Shown piece after piece: positions 1 through 6,837 of a stretch of 7,781 bases of DNA (position 1 is its first letter; every line of letters begins with the position of its first letter). The notes under the pieces are model-generated. The model did not search any database. It was not told where the DNA came from and worked only from the letters and a program-made list of their open reading frames with translations. The stretch comes from Coriobacteriia bacterium (GTDB lineage: Bacteria > Actinomycetota > Coriobacteriia > Anaerosomatales > SLCP01): positions 1-7,781 of the forward strand of contig SKKZ01000216.1 in the NCBI GenBank assembly GCA_007123455.1. Reading direction: 5' to 3'. A program made the translations under genes and the position numbers.

Positions 1-1
1 G

Positions 2-1078
2 ATCGTCCACTTCACCCGGTTCGTCTTCGTCACGGCCGGTGCGCTGGGCGGGTTCGCAGTCTCGGGACTTGTCGACTGGTCTGACCAGACGGGCTACCCA
101 CAATACCTCGTCATCTTCATCCTCATTATTCTCGGGTTGTCCATCGGGTACGTCTTCGGCGGTATCTTCGGGCGCGAGTTCGCTCTCGCGTATCGGCGTG
201 TCGAGATGCGGCTCCAGGAAACCGAGCCCATCGATATCGTGCTTGGCGCCGCCGGTCTGATCGTCGGCCTGACCCTGGCCTGGCTCGCCAGCGCTCCCCT
301 GCGTCTCCTCCAGCCGGTCTGGATCTCGGTGGTCTCGACGGTGCTGCTCTTCATCATTCTCGGAACGTTCAGTATGCGGGTCGCCTTTATCAAGAGGGGT
401 GAATTCGCACGGGTCGTGCCCGGGCTTGCCGGGCCCGAGAGACTCCCTGAAGCGGGCACACTCAAAGTGCTCGATACCAGCGCGATCATCGACGGTCGCT
501 TCTCGACGCTGCGGGAACTGGGTCTGCTCGAGGGAGAGTTGCGGGTACCTCGCTTCGTGCTGTCCGAGCTGCACACCCTTTCCGACTCCGCCGACGACAC
601 GCGTCGTGCGCGCGGTCGCAGGGGGCTGGACCTGCTCTCGCGTCTGCGTGACGGCGAAGACGGGCGGGTCGAGGTCTACGAGGCCGACTATCCGGACATC
701 CCGGATGTCGACAACAAGCTGTTGCGGCTGGCCGCCGAGACCGGAGCGACGATGCTCACCGTCGATCACAACCTTACGAGTGTGGCGCGTGTTCGCCGGG
801 TCGCTGTGCTCAACCTCAACGAGGTCGCCTCGGCGATGCGCCCGAACTACCTTCCCGGTGAGCGCATCCGCCTTCGAATCGCCAAAGAGGGCAAGGAGTC
901 CGGCCAGGGAGTGGGCTACCTTGAGGACGGGACTATGGTAGTCGTGGCCGAAGGCCGGGACCACATCGGTGTCGAGCTGGACGTCGAGGTCACCTCGGTG
1001 CTGCAGACCTCGGCGGGCCGCATGATCTTCGCCCGGTTCCTGACGCGTGCGGGTGAAAGCCGGGTCACGGATGGGTAA
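2..1078 (+). CDS. yacL: Membrane-anchored PIN/TRAM domain protein (YacL family), 5' end missing
   Basis: The reading frame is open from base 2 with no plausible start near the edge, so the gene begins just upstream of the window. A TTG at 137 is in frame but would delete the first membrane segments, so I reject it as the start. Counting the codon at base 2 as residue 1, 358 residues are visible. Four hydrophobic segments lie near residues 7-24, 35-56, 77-96 and 106-123. A PIN nuclease domain follows, with the expected acidic residues D158 (in LDTS), E189, D237 and D255 (in TVDHN). A C-terminal TRAM domain, a predicted RNA-binding fold, starts near the PNYLPGE motif. The family is a predicted membrane-tethered ribonuclease; its substrate is not evident here. 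The end overlaps the ispD start by 8 nt, suggesting translational coupling. The family call is secure; the biochemical role is inferred from the fold. Confidence 0.93.
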   Translation: MVHFTRFVFVTAGALGGFAVSGLVDWSDQTGYPQYLVIFILIILGLSIGYVFGGIFGREFALAYRRVEMRLQETEPIDIVLGAAGLIVGLTLAWLASAPLRLLQPVWISVVSTVLLFIILGTFSMRVAFIKRGEFARVVPGLAGPERLPEAGTLKVLDTSAIIDGRFSTLRELGLLEGELRVPRFVLSELHTLSDSADDTRRARGRRGLDLLSRLRDGEDGRVEVYEADYPDIPDVDNKLLRLAAETGATMLTVDHNLTSVARVRRVAVLNLNEVASAMRPNYLPGERIRLRIAKEGKESGQGVGYLEDGTMVVVAEGRDHIGVELDVEVTSVLQTSAGRMIFARFLTRAGESRVTDG

Positions 1079-1784
1079 CCGCGACACAGCCGTCGTGCTT
1101 GTTGCAGGGGGCACCGGCGAGCGGTTCGGACGCAGTGGGGGCAAGCAGCTGGCCGAGCTTGCGGGCAGGCCGGTCCTGGCACACTCCTTCGCGGCATGTG
1201 TCGGGGTAAGCCGTGTCGGACTCGTGGTCGTGGTGTGCCATCCGGAGCGGCTGAGTGAGTATGCCGATGCCATCGGCACGCACGCATCCGGTGTCGAGGT
1301 GCGCTTCGTTGCAGGCGGCGTGCGGCGTCAGGACTCGGTCGCGGCCGGCCTGGCAGCGGTCCCCGACACTTTCACGCTCATCGCCGTGCATGATGGTGCC
1401 CGTCCGCTGGCGCCTTCGTCGCTGCTCGAGCGAGCGCTCGCGGCCCTGGATGGGGAGTCGACGCTCGCCGGCATCGTGGTGGGCCACCCTTCGGTCGATA
1501 CGCTGAAAACGGTGGACGGGGCGGTCGTTACCGGGACACCGGAGAGGGACCGTTTCTGGGCGGTCCAGACACCGCAGGTGTTCGATGCGGGGATACTGCG
1601 AACCGCGTACGCCGAGGCGGCACGTGCCGGCCTGGAGGGAACCGATGACGCGTCGCTCGTCGAAGCCGCGGGTGGCCTGGTTGGCGTCCTCGAAGGCCCC
1701 CGTGACAACATTAAGGTCACGCTCGCCGAGGACCTCGCGATCGCCGAGGCGATACTGGCGCTGCAAGACGAAAGGAGGGGCTGA
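1071..1784 (+). CDS. ispD: 2-C-methyl-D-erythritol 4-phosphate cytidylyltransferase
   Basis: IspD transfers CMP from CTP to 2-C-methyl-D-erythritol 4-phosphate, giving CDP-methylerythritol in the cytosolic MEP pathway to isoprenoid precursors. The 237-residue product has the family's usual length. Visible motifs are the N-terminal nucleotide-binding loop AGGTGERFG (residues 12-20) with R18, then K25 in GGKQ, and HDGARP at 107-112, where D108 and R111 match the conserved substrate-site residues. A PQVFD motif lies further on. I chose ATG 1071 because the conserved VVLVAGG strand begins a few residues later. In-frame GTG codons at 1047 and 1053 would add 8 or 6 residues; a GGGTGA element at 1051-1056 is a weak, slightly distant ribosome-binding site for 1071. 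The stop overlaps the ispF start in a TGATG junction, so the two are translationally coupled. Confidence 0.95.
   Translation: MGNRDTAVVLVAGGTGERFGRSGGKQLAELAGRPVLAHSFAACVGVSRVGLVVVVCHPERLSEYADAIGTHASGVEVRFVAGGVRRQDSVAAGLAAVPDTFTLIAVHDGARPLAPSSLLERALAALDGESTLAGIVVGHPSVDTLKTVDGAVVTGTPERDRFWAVQTPQVFDAGILRTAYAEAARAGLEGTDDASLVEAAGGLVGVLEGPRDNIKVTLAEDLAIAEAILALQDERRG
1773..1778 (+). promoter_or_regulatory. Shine-Dalgarno sequence of ispF inside the end of ispD
   Basis: AGGAGG sits five bases before ATG 1784, within the last codons of ispD. It fixes the ispF start and indicates that ispF can initiate independently as well as through the overlapping TGATG stop/start. Confidence 0.85.
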
Positions 1785-2263
1785 TGCGAATCGGCTCCGG
1801 TTACGATGTCCACGCATTCGTCTCGGGACGACCGCTCGTGCTCGGCGGGGTCGAGGTGGCGTTCGACCGGGGGCTAGCCGGTCATTCGGACGCTGACGTG
1901 CTCACCCACGCGCTCATGGACGCGCTGCTCTCGGCGATGCGTGCCGGAGACATCGGCAGGCTCTTCCCCGATGACGACCCGGTGTACGCGGGAGCCGACA
2001 GCATCGAGTTGCTCGGGCGCGTAGCCGCGCTCATGGCGGGAGAGGGATGGCACCTCGTCGATGCCGATACCGTGCTGGTCCTCGAGCGTCCCCGGATCGC
2101 GCCACATCGCGATGCTATGCGCGCGCGTCTTGCCGGGGCACTGGGTGTGCCGGTGGAGAGCATCGGCGTCAAGGCGACGACCACCGAAGGACTCGGCTTC
2201 GCCGGTCGCGAAGAAGGTGTGGCCGCGTATGCAGTGGTCCTGCTCGAGCGGACGGACGCGTGA
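1784..2263 (+). CDS. ispF: 2-C-methyl-D-erythritol 2,4-cyclodiphosphate synthase
   Basis: IspF cyclises CDP-methylerythritol 2-phosphate to methylerythritol 2,4-cyclodiphosphate with release of CMP, two steps after IspD in the MEP pathway. The product is 159 residues, the normal length. The metal ligands D8, H10 and H42 stand at the standard positions (GYDVH at 6-10; GHSDADVLTHA at 33-43). The FPDDD segment and the late KATTTEGLGF motif, which belongs to the active site and nucleotide pocket, are intact. Start ATG 1784 is supported by AGGAGG at 1773-1778 and by the N-terminus MRIGSGYDVH. It lies at the 3' end of the yacL-ispD-ispF run; a short hairpin begins at its stop codon. The intermediate kinase gene, ispE, is not in this window. 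Confidence 0.97.
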   Translation: MRIGSGYDVHAFVSGRPLVLGGVEVAFDRGLAGHSDADVLTHALMDALLSAMRAGDIGRLFPDDDPVYAGADSIELLGRVAALMAGEGWHLVDADTVLVLERPRIAPHRDAMRARLAGALGVPVESIGVKATTTEGLGFAGREEGVAAYAVVLLERTDA

Positions 2264-2281
2264 GCGGCGTTCGAGCCGCTC
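2262..2281 (+). other. Hairpin immediately after ispF, possible weak terminator
   Basis: GAGCGGC (2262-2268) and GCCGCTC (2275-2281) form a perfect 7-bp stem with a 6-nt loop that starts within the ispF stop codon. No T-run follows, so it is not a canonical intrinsic terminator. It may stabilise the 3' end or assist Rho-dependent termination before the separate cysE promoter. The structure is read directly; the function is a guess. Confidence 0.4.
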
Positions 2282-2338
2282 GGCATCGATGGTTCGCGAA
2301 GCGTATCGAGGAAGCGACGTGTCATCGGCGATGATGGT

Positions 2339-2368
2339 TTGACACCGCGCGAGGCGCGGGGCGATAGT
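2339..2368 (+). promoter_or_regulatory. Promoter of the cysE-cysS-rlmB-yacP operon, with palindromic spacer
   Basis: A perfect -35 hexamer TTGACA (2339-2344) is followed after 18 nt by GATAGT (2363-2368), 4 of 6 matches to TATAAT. Initiation would fall near 2375, leaving a leader of about 55 nt before cysE. The spacer contains the inverted repeat CCGCGC-GAG-GCGCGG (2345-2359), which directly abuts the -35 box and could be an operator. No T-box or other riboswitch core is recognisable in the leader. Confidence 0.6.
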
Positions 2369-2428
2369 TGGAATCCATAGCGTTCTGGTAGGGAATGAGC
2401 GGTCATCGGCGTCCGGTCCGGAGGACCC

Positions 2429-3184
2429 ATGTTCGAGCGTGTGAAAGAGGACATCCAGGCGGTCAAAGAGCGCGATCCCGCGGCGGTTACGACGTGGAGC
2501 GTGCTCCTCAACTACCCCGGCGTCCATGCGATGTGGTGGCATCGCCAGCACAACTGGTTGTGGCGCCACGGGCGGAGAGGGTTCGCGCGCTGGATCTCTC
2601 AGGTGGCCCGCTTCTTCACGGGCATCGAGATCCATCCGGGTGCCACCATCGGGCGACGTTTCTTCATCGACCATGGCATGGGCGTGGTCATCGGTGAGAC
2701 GACAATCATCGGAGACGACGTGACTCTCTACCAGGGCGTCACGCTGGGAGGTACCGGCAAGGAGCGCGGCAAGCGACACCCGACGCTGGAGGATTGCGTG
2801 GTCGTGGGTGTCGGTGCGGCGGTACTCGGCGACATCGTGATCGGGCGGGGGAGCCGTGTGGGCGGCGGCGCGGTCGTAGTCAACGACGTCCCCCCGAACT
2901 GCACCGTGGTCGGCATACCGGGTCGAGTCGTCGTGCGCGAAGGCCGCAAGATAGACGCGATCGACCTGCACCACGAGGATCTGCCCGACCCCGTGGTCGA
3001 GATGTTCCGCTGCATGCAGCGGCGGATCGACAGGCTCGAGGCCCGGCTTGCCGGTGACGAGGCGGTGAGTGCCGAGCGCGGTGAGCCGCCGTTCCCGTTG
3101 CGCCAGGTTCCATCGGCCGAGGCAGCCGGCGCCGCTGATGAGCCGGTAGCCGGGGCTGGTGACGGAGAATCGTGCACCTACTGA
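2429..3184 (+). CDS. cysE: Serine O-acetyltransferase
   Basis: CysE acetylates L-serine with acetyl-CoA to give O-acetylserine, the carbon skeleton onto which sulfide is added to make cysteine. The 251-residue product has a helical N-terminal segment and then hexapeptide repeats forming a left-handed beta-helix. Landmarks are GIEIHPGA (E67, H69), FIDHGMG with catalytic H82, VIGET, and VTLGGTGKERGKRHP. E67 replaces the catalytic Asp of the E. coli enzyme, which is normal for the Bacillus-type short class. The core ends near residue 207; the remaining roughly 45 residues are an Ala/Gly/Glu/Pro-rich tail ending in Cys-Thr-Tyr, longer than I expect for this class. ATG 2429 follows GGAGG (2420-2424) at a short 4-nt spacing. 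Its position upstream of cysS couples cysteine supply with cysteine charging. Confidence 0.95.
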   Translation: MFERVKEDIQAVKERDPAAVTTWSVLLNYPGVHAMWWHRQHNWLWRHGRRGFARWISQVARFFTGIEIHPGATIGRRFFIDHGMGVVIGETTIIGDDVTLYQGVTLGGTGKERGKRHPTLEDCVVVGVGAAVLGDIVIGRGSRVGGGAVVVNDVPPNCTVVGIPGRVVVREGRKIDAIDLHHEDLPDPVVEMFRCMQRRIDRLEARLAGDEAVSAERGEPPFPLRQVPSAEAAGAADEPVAGAGDGESCTY

Positions 3185-3196
3185 ACGGAGCGCCCA

Positions 3197-4708
3197 GTGA
3201 GTGAGGACCAGAAGAACATCCGCGTGTACAACACGCTCACGCGTCGCAAAGAAGACCTCGTGCCTCGCACGGAAGGTGCGATCTCGATCTACGTATGCGG
3301 CCCGACAGTGTACAACCATATCCATATCGGGAACGCACGCACGTTCCTGTCGTTCGACGTGATCCGCCGCTATCTCGAGTGGCGTGGCTTCGATGTGACC
3401 TTCGTGCAGAACATCACCGATGTCGACGACAAGATCATCGCGCGTGCCGCCGAGGAGGGCAGGAGCGCCGAGGAGGTCGCCCACACGTACACCGAGGCGT
3501 TCCTCGACGCGATGCGTCAACTCGGTGTGCGTCGCCCTGACGTCCAGCCACGGGCCACCGAGACCATCCCCGAGATGGTCGAGATGGTCGAACGTCTCAT
3601 CGAGCGTGGTCATGCCTACGAGGTGGACGGTGACGTGTACTTCGCGGTCCGCTCATTCCCGGAGTACGGCAAGCTGTCCCGGAGGGACATCGACGAGATG
3701 CGTTCCGGAGCACGTGTCGAGGTCGACGAGAGGAAACGTGACCCGCTCGACTTCGCACTCTGGAAGGCCGCCAAACCCGGCGAGCCGTACTGGCCGAGCC
3801 CGTGGGGCGACGGGCGTCCCGGCTGGCATCTCGAGTGCTCGGTCATGTCCGAGAAGGAGCTCGGTGCCTCGTTCGACATCCACGGAGGGGCATCCGACCT
3901 GATCTTCCCGCATCACGAGAATGAGGTCGCTCAGTCCGAGGCGGCGACCGGACAGCCGTTCGCCAGATACTGGCTGCACGGCGGTCTGCTCCAGGTCAAT
4001 GCCGAGAAGATGAGCAAGTCGCTCGGCAACTTCATGCTCCTGCGTGAGGTTCTGGCTGACTACGAGCCTCCGGTGGTCCGGATGCTCATGTTGCAGACCC
4101 ACTACCGCAGTCCGCTCGACTTCTCGCTCGACCGTCTCGATGAGGCCAAGGCGGCGTACGAACGGCTGGCGACCCTCGTGCGCAATATCAGATGGGCCCG
4201 CGGTACGACCCCTGCGCCGATCGGTGCCACCGATGCGGAGCGTGACGAGCTTGCCGCAGCCACGTCGGCCACGCGCACGCGTTTCGTCGCGGAGATGGAC
4301 GATGACTTCAATACGGCAGGCGCACTCGGCGCACTCTTCGAGCTCGCCCGTGTGGCCAACTCGTTCATATCCGGGAACACCGCAGGACTCTCATCACCCG
4401 ACCTGATCGTGCTCGCCGACGTCGAGGAGGTGCTCGTCGACCTGCTCGGCGCATTCGGGGTCACGCTCGGCGAGGCGGTCACGAGCAGCTACCCTGTTGA
4501 AGTCATCGAGCTCGCGTCCCAGCTGGCCGGTTACGAGGGGACCGATTCCGATGGTGCAGTGAAGGCGTTGCTGGCGGCCCGCTCGGTCGCGCGCAGTGAG
4601 CGTAACTGGGCGGCGGCGGACGCGGTTCGCGACGGCCTGGGAGAACTCGGCATCGCCATCGAGGACACGCCCCAGGGCGCACGCGTCAGCTACCTGCCGA
4701 AGGGCTGA
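3197..4708 (+). CDS. cysS: Cysteinyl-tRNA synthetase
   Basis: This class I aminoacyl-tRNA synthetase activates cysteine with ATP and attaches it to tRNA-Cys. The product is 503 residues, slightly longer than the E. coli enzyme (461). The HIGH-type signature is HIGN at 43-46 and the KMSKS loop is intact at 271-275. The four zinc ligands that discriminate cysteine are C34, C214, H239 and E243, with spacing equivalent to C28, C209, H234 and E238 of E. coli. A DALR-type helical domain and a C-terminal anticodon-binding region follow. The GTG start at 3197 has CGGAG at 3186-3190, 6 nt upstream. It begins 12 nt after the cysE stop and ends 5 nt before rlmB, so it is an internal gene of the operon. 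Confidence 0.97.
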   Translation: MSEDQKNIRVYNTLTRRKEDLVPRTEGAISIYVCGPTVYNHIHIGNARTFLSFDVIRRYLEWRGFDVTFVQNITDVDDKIIARAAEEGRSAEEVAHTYTEAFLDAMRQLGVRRPDVQPRATETIPEMVEMVERLIERGHAYEVDGDVYFAVRSFPEYGKLSRRDIDEMRSGARVEVDERKRDPLDFALWKAAKPGEPYWPSPWGDGRPGWHLECSVMSEKELGASFDIHGGASDLIFPHHENEVAQSEAATGQPFARYWLHGGLLQVNAEKMSKSLGNFMLLREVLADYEPPVVRMLMLQTHYRSPLDFSLDRLDEAKAAYERLATLVRNIRWARGTTPAPIGATDAERDELAAATSATRTRFVAEMDDDFNTAGALGALFELARVANSFISGNTAGLSSPDLIVLADVEEVLVDLLGAFGVTLGEAVTSSYPVEVIELASQLAGYEGTDSDGAVKALLAARSVARSERNWAAADAVRDGLGELGIAIEDTPQGARVSYLPKG

Positions 4709-4713
4709 GGTCC

Positions 4714-5451
4714 GTGACGACACTCGTGGAGGGCCGTAACGCGGTACTCGAGGCCCTGCGGGGCGGTGTTCCGGTGACGGCGGTGCTGCTCGCTCCGGGC
4801 TCCGAAGGCGGACCGGTCGATGAGATCCGTCGAATGGCACAGGCCCGGGGAATCGGGACCCGCACGGTCTCGCGCCGCGTGCTCGACGAGCGCAGTGTAC
4901 GTGGTGCACACCAGGGTGTCATGGCCGAGGTAGAGGCGTTCGCATACACTCCGCTTGCCGAGGTCCTCGGACGTATAGGCGAACGCAAGGCGAGCCTCAT
5001 CATCGTCCTCGATCATCTCACAGACGAGGGGAACCTCGGCGCGGTGGCCCGCTCGGCCGAGGTCGTGGGCGCCGATGCACTCGTGATCCCGAAGGCGCGC
5101 TCGGCGGCTATAGGGCCTGCCGCGTACAAGACCTCGGCGGGCGCTCTGGCCCACCTCGCGGTGGTCCGGGAACCCAATCTCGTACGCGTGCTCGAGCGGC
5201 TGAAGGAGGCCGGCTACTGGGTCGGGGGAGCAACGGAATCCGCGTCGACCGTCGTATGGGACGCGCCGCTCGAAGGACGACTCGCACTCGTCATGGGATC
5301 CGAAGGCGCCGGACTGTCTCGGCTCGTGGAGAAGGCATGTGACTTCACGGTGCGGCTTCCGGTAGCCGGCCGGGTCGGTTCTCTCAACGTGGCTCAGGCA
5401 GCCACGGTGCTCGCCTTCGAGTGGGCCCGCAGAACGGGACACACGTCGTGA
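4714..5451 (+). CDS. rlmB: SpoU/TrmH-family RNA 2'-O-ribose methyltransferase (RlmB-like)
   Basis: This SPOUT-class enzyme uses S-adenosylmethionine to methylate a ribose 2'-OH. RlmB proper modifies a guanosine in 23S rRNA (Gm2251 in E. coli). The 245-residue product has an N-terminal RNA-binding substrate domain beginning VEGRNAVLEAL, then the knotted catalytic domain. Motif 1 is GNLGAVAR with N107 and R113, motif 2 is GSEGAG at 195-200 with E197, and motif 3 is SLN at 223-225. Motif 3 continues as VAQAA rather than the commoner VSVAA, a mild variation. The GTG start at 4714 lies 5 nt after the cysS stop with GAGG (4707-4710) only 3 nt upstream, a tight site that suggests reinitiation. The family is certain; the exact methylated nucleotide is inferred from similarity and gene order. 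Confidence 0.9.
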   Translation: MTTLVEGRNAVLEALRGGVPVTAVLLAPGSEGGPVDEIRRMAQARGIGTRTVSRRVLDERSVRGAHQGVMAEVEAFAYTPLAEVLGRIGERKASLIIVLDHLTDEGNLGAVARSAEVVGADALVIPKARSAAIGPAAYKTSAGALAHLAVVREPNLVRVLERLKEAGYWVGGATESASTVVWDAPLEGRLALVMGSEGAGLSRLVEKACDFTVRLPVAGRVGSLNVAQAATVLAFEWARRTGHTS

Positions 5452-5963
5452 GCGGTCGCCGGGTACTGATCGTGGATGGCTACAACGTCATGCGGTCGGG
5501 GGAGCGGTATGCGTCCCTGGCCGAAGAGGACATCGATGCTGCGCGGGCACGCCTGGTTGCGGACGTGGCGGCGTACGTCCAGGGCGAACAGGAGGCACTC
5601 GTCGTCTTCGACGGAGCCGGCAACCCGCACTCCGACGGCCGCCCCCACAACGTCATCGGCGTCGAGGTGGTCTTCTCTCGATTCGGCACCGATGCTGACA
5701 GCGTTGTCGAGCAGGCGGTGTCGATGCACCGTTCGGCGGGAGACGAGGTGACCGTGGTGACCTCTGACGCGCAGACACAGTGGGCGGTCATGGGTGGTGG
5801 GGTGGCGCGGATGTCGTCCGCCGGATTCCTCGCCGAACTTGCGGGGGATGAAGCCGAACACGCACAGTCAAACCCGTCGGGTAGTGCCGGCTCGACCGTG
5901 TCCGAGCGCGTGGACCCCGAGGTCAGCGATGTTCTTGCGCGTTGGGCCCGCGGCCTGCGATAG
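5448..5963 (+). CDS. yacP: NYN-domain ribonuclease (YacP/Rae1 family)
   Basis: The 171-residue product is a single NYN domain, a PIN-like nuclease fold. Conserved acidic positions are D10 in VDGYN, D55 in VVFDG, D82 and D84 in GTDAD, and D107 in VTSDAQ. The B. subtilis homologue Rae1 cleaves mRNA at the ribosomal A site; whether this protein does so is inference. I chose GTG 5448, whose stop/start GTGA overlaps the rlmB stop by 4 nt and places the VLIVDGYN strand right at the N-terminus. A GTG at 5421 would add 9 unconserved residues and lengthen the overlap. No good Shine-Dalgarno precedes 5448, consistent with translational coupling. The last ~35 residues, after the AELAGDEAEHAQ segment, look like an unconserved Ser/Gly-rich extension. 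Confidence 0.88.
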   Translation: MSGRRVLIVDGYNVMRSGERYASLAEEDIDAARARLVADVAAYVQGEQEALVVFDGAGNPHSDGRPHNVIGVEVVFSRFGTDADSVVEQAVSMHRSAGDEVTVVTSDAQTQWAVMGGGVARMSSAGFLAELAGDEAEHAQSNPSGSAGSTVSERVDPEVSDVLARWARGLR

Positions 5964-6028
5964 GGACGGTCGATCACCGTGCTGCTCTTCACATCGCGCT
6001 CAGGCTTCTTCAGCCTCGTGGGAAACCG

Positions 6029-6057
6029 TTGACACCTCGTCACCGAACTGTGATTTT
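6029..6057 (+). promoter_or_regulatory. sigH promoter with extended -10
   Basis: TTGACA (6029-6034) is followed by a 17-nt spacer and GATTTT (6052-6057). A TG dinucleotide at 6049-6050 makes an extended -10 that could compensate for the weak hexamer. Transcription would start near 6064, giving a leader of about 77 nt. This separates sigH expression from the upstream cysE operon, whose end shows only two small 5-bp hairpins (5966-5980 and 6002-6016) without T-runs. Confidence 0.5.
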
Positions 6058-6070
6058 CGTACTACGCCAA

Positions 6071-6091
6071 GGTGCTGATGCCGGTGGCACC
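6071..6091 (+). other. Leader hairpin upstream of sigH
   Basis: GGTGC (6071-6075) pairs with GCACC (6087-6091) across an 11-nt loop. An alternative small stem, TGCC (6079-6082) with GGCA (6086-6089), uses overlapping bases, so the two compete. It falls in the predicted sigH leader, before the ribosome-binding site at 6127-6134. Function is unknown; the pairing could be chance in GC-rich DNA. Confidence 0.25.
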
Positions 6092-6140
6092 ACCCTTCCC
6101 CTCACTGCTATGACGGGGGCGCATATGGAAGGGATTGTGA

Positions 6141-6791
6141 GTGGACGCACAAGTGCAGGGCGGAAGCGTACCTGGTAGTGCGCGAACCGCCGAACTCGAG
6201 CTCGTGGAGGCTGCCCGCGCGGGCGACCAGAGGGCCTCGAGCATGCTCGTCAGGAAGTACCGGAGCCTCGTGCGCTGCAAGGCGCGCTCGTATTTCCTCG
6301 TGGGCGGCGATCGTGAGGACGTCATTCAGGAGGGGCTCATCGGCCTGTTCAAGGCCATCAGGGATTACGACCCGTCTCATCAGTCGAGCTTCCGGTCGTT
6401 CGCAGAGCTCTGCGTGACCCGCCAGATCATCACGGCGATCAAGACCGCGACACGGCAGAAGCACACGCCGCTCAATGGATATGTCTCATTGAGCCGTCCT
6501 GCGACAGCCGAGGAGGACGGGGAGCGCTTGCTCGAGGATATCCTTGCGGCCAAGGAAGTCTGTGATCCCGCCGAGATAGTCATCTCAGCGTGGGAAGGTG
6601 AGTTCATCCGCAGAGGATTCACCGAGGCGCTCTCGCCATTCGAGTCGCGCGTGCTTTCGATGTACGTTCAGGGCCGCTCGTACCAGGAAATAGCCGACGA
6701 GCTGGGTCGGCATACGAAGTCTGTCGATAACGCGCTGCAGCGCGTGAAGCGCAAGATCGAGACGCAGATCGACCGTTGTCGCGTGTGCTGA
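6141..6791 (+). CDS. sigH: RNA polymerase sigma factor, SigH/Spo0H type
   Basis: This sigma-70 family factor would direct RNA polymerase core to alternative promoters. The 216-residue product contains region 2 from about residue 32, with KARSYFLVGGDREDVIQEG at 47-65 and GLFKAIRDYD at 68-77. The FAELCVTRQIITAIKTATRQKH stretch and the region 4 helix-turn-helix at about 180-206 (SYQEIADELGRHTKSVDNAL) follow. These blocks closely match B. subtilis SigH (Spo0H), which governs transition-phase, competence and early sporulation genes; here the regulon is unknown. The GTG start at 6141 has GGAAGGGA at 6127-6134 with 6-nt spacing. The first ~17 residues are an unconserved lead. The protein ends Arg-Cys-Arg-Val-Cys, an unusual Cys-containing tail. 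No anti-sigma gene is adjacent. Confidence 0.93.
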   Translation: MDAQVQGGSVPGSARTAELELVEAARAGDQRASSMLVRKYRSLVRCKARSYFLVGGDREDVIQEGLIGLFKAIRDYDPSHQSSFRSFAELCVTRQIITAIKTATRQKHTPLNGYVSLSRPATAEEDGERLLEDILAAKEVCDPAEIVISAWEGEFIRRGFTEALSPFESRVLSMYVQGRSYQEIADELGRHTKSVDNALQRVKRKIETQIDRCRVC

Positions 6792-6797
6792 TGACGG

Positions 6798-6827
6798 GTG
6801 GCACGTCACGCGCACCGCGTTTACAAT
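6798..6827 (+). promoter_or_regulatory. Promoter of the tRNA-Thr(TGT) gene
   Basis: TACAAT (6822-6827), 5 of 6 matches to the -10 consensus, lies 18 nt after GTGGCA (6798-6803), 4 of 6 matches to TTGACA. The predicted start near 6834 is only about 4 nt before the mature tRNA end, as is common for single tRNA genes. It begins 7 bases after the sigH stop, and no terminator separates sigH from it. Confidence 0.55.
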
Positions 6828-6837
6828 AGGGCGCGCC

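Noticed and set aside
137..1078. TTG at 137 as the start of the PIN/TRAM gene
   Set aside because: The frame is open to the window edge and the upstream residues form the expected first membrane segments, so this would truncate a conserved region.
1065..1817. Antisense open frame of 250 codons opposite ispD
   Set aside because: It is a shadow of ispD in GC-rich DNA with no family signature.
2264..2428. T-box riboswitch upstream of cysE-cysS
   Set aside because: Cysteine T-boxes are common before cysES in Bacillota, but the region is short, lacks the conserved T-box core sequence, and shows no antiterminator/terminator pair with a T-run.
1874..3613. Long antisense open frame (579 codons) across ispF, cysE and cysS
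   Set aside because: It lies opposite three clear genes, has no recognisable domain, and is His/Asp/Arg-rich as expected for the reverse frame of GC-rich coding DNA.
4690..5442. Antisense open frame of 250 codons opposite rlmB
   Set aside because: It mirrors the rlmB gene and shows no protein-family motif; the + strand has intact SpoU motifs.
6020..6057. SigR/ECF-type promoter (GGAA...GTT) before sigH
   Set aside because: GGAAA is present at 6021-6025 but no GTT box occurs at the needed 16-18 nt distance; the TTGACA plus extended -10 reading is better.
6781..6811. Terminator between sigH and tRNA-Thr
   Set aside because: Only a 5-bp pairing (TGACG 6792-6796 with CGTCA 6804-6808) is seen, with no T-run, and it overlaps the tRNA promoter.
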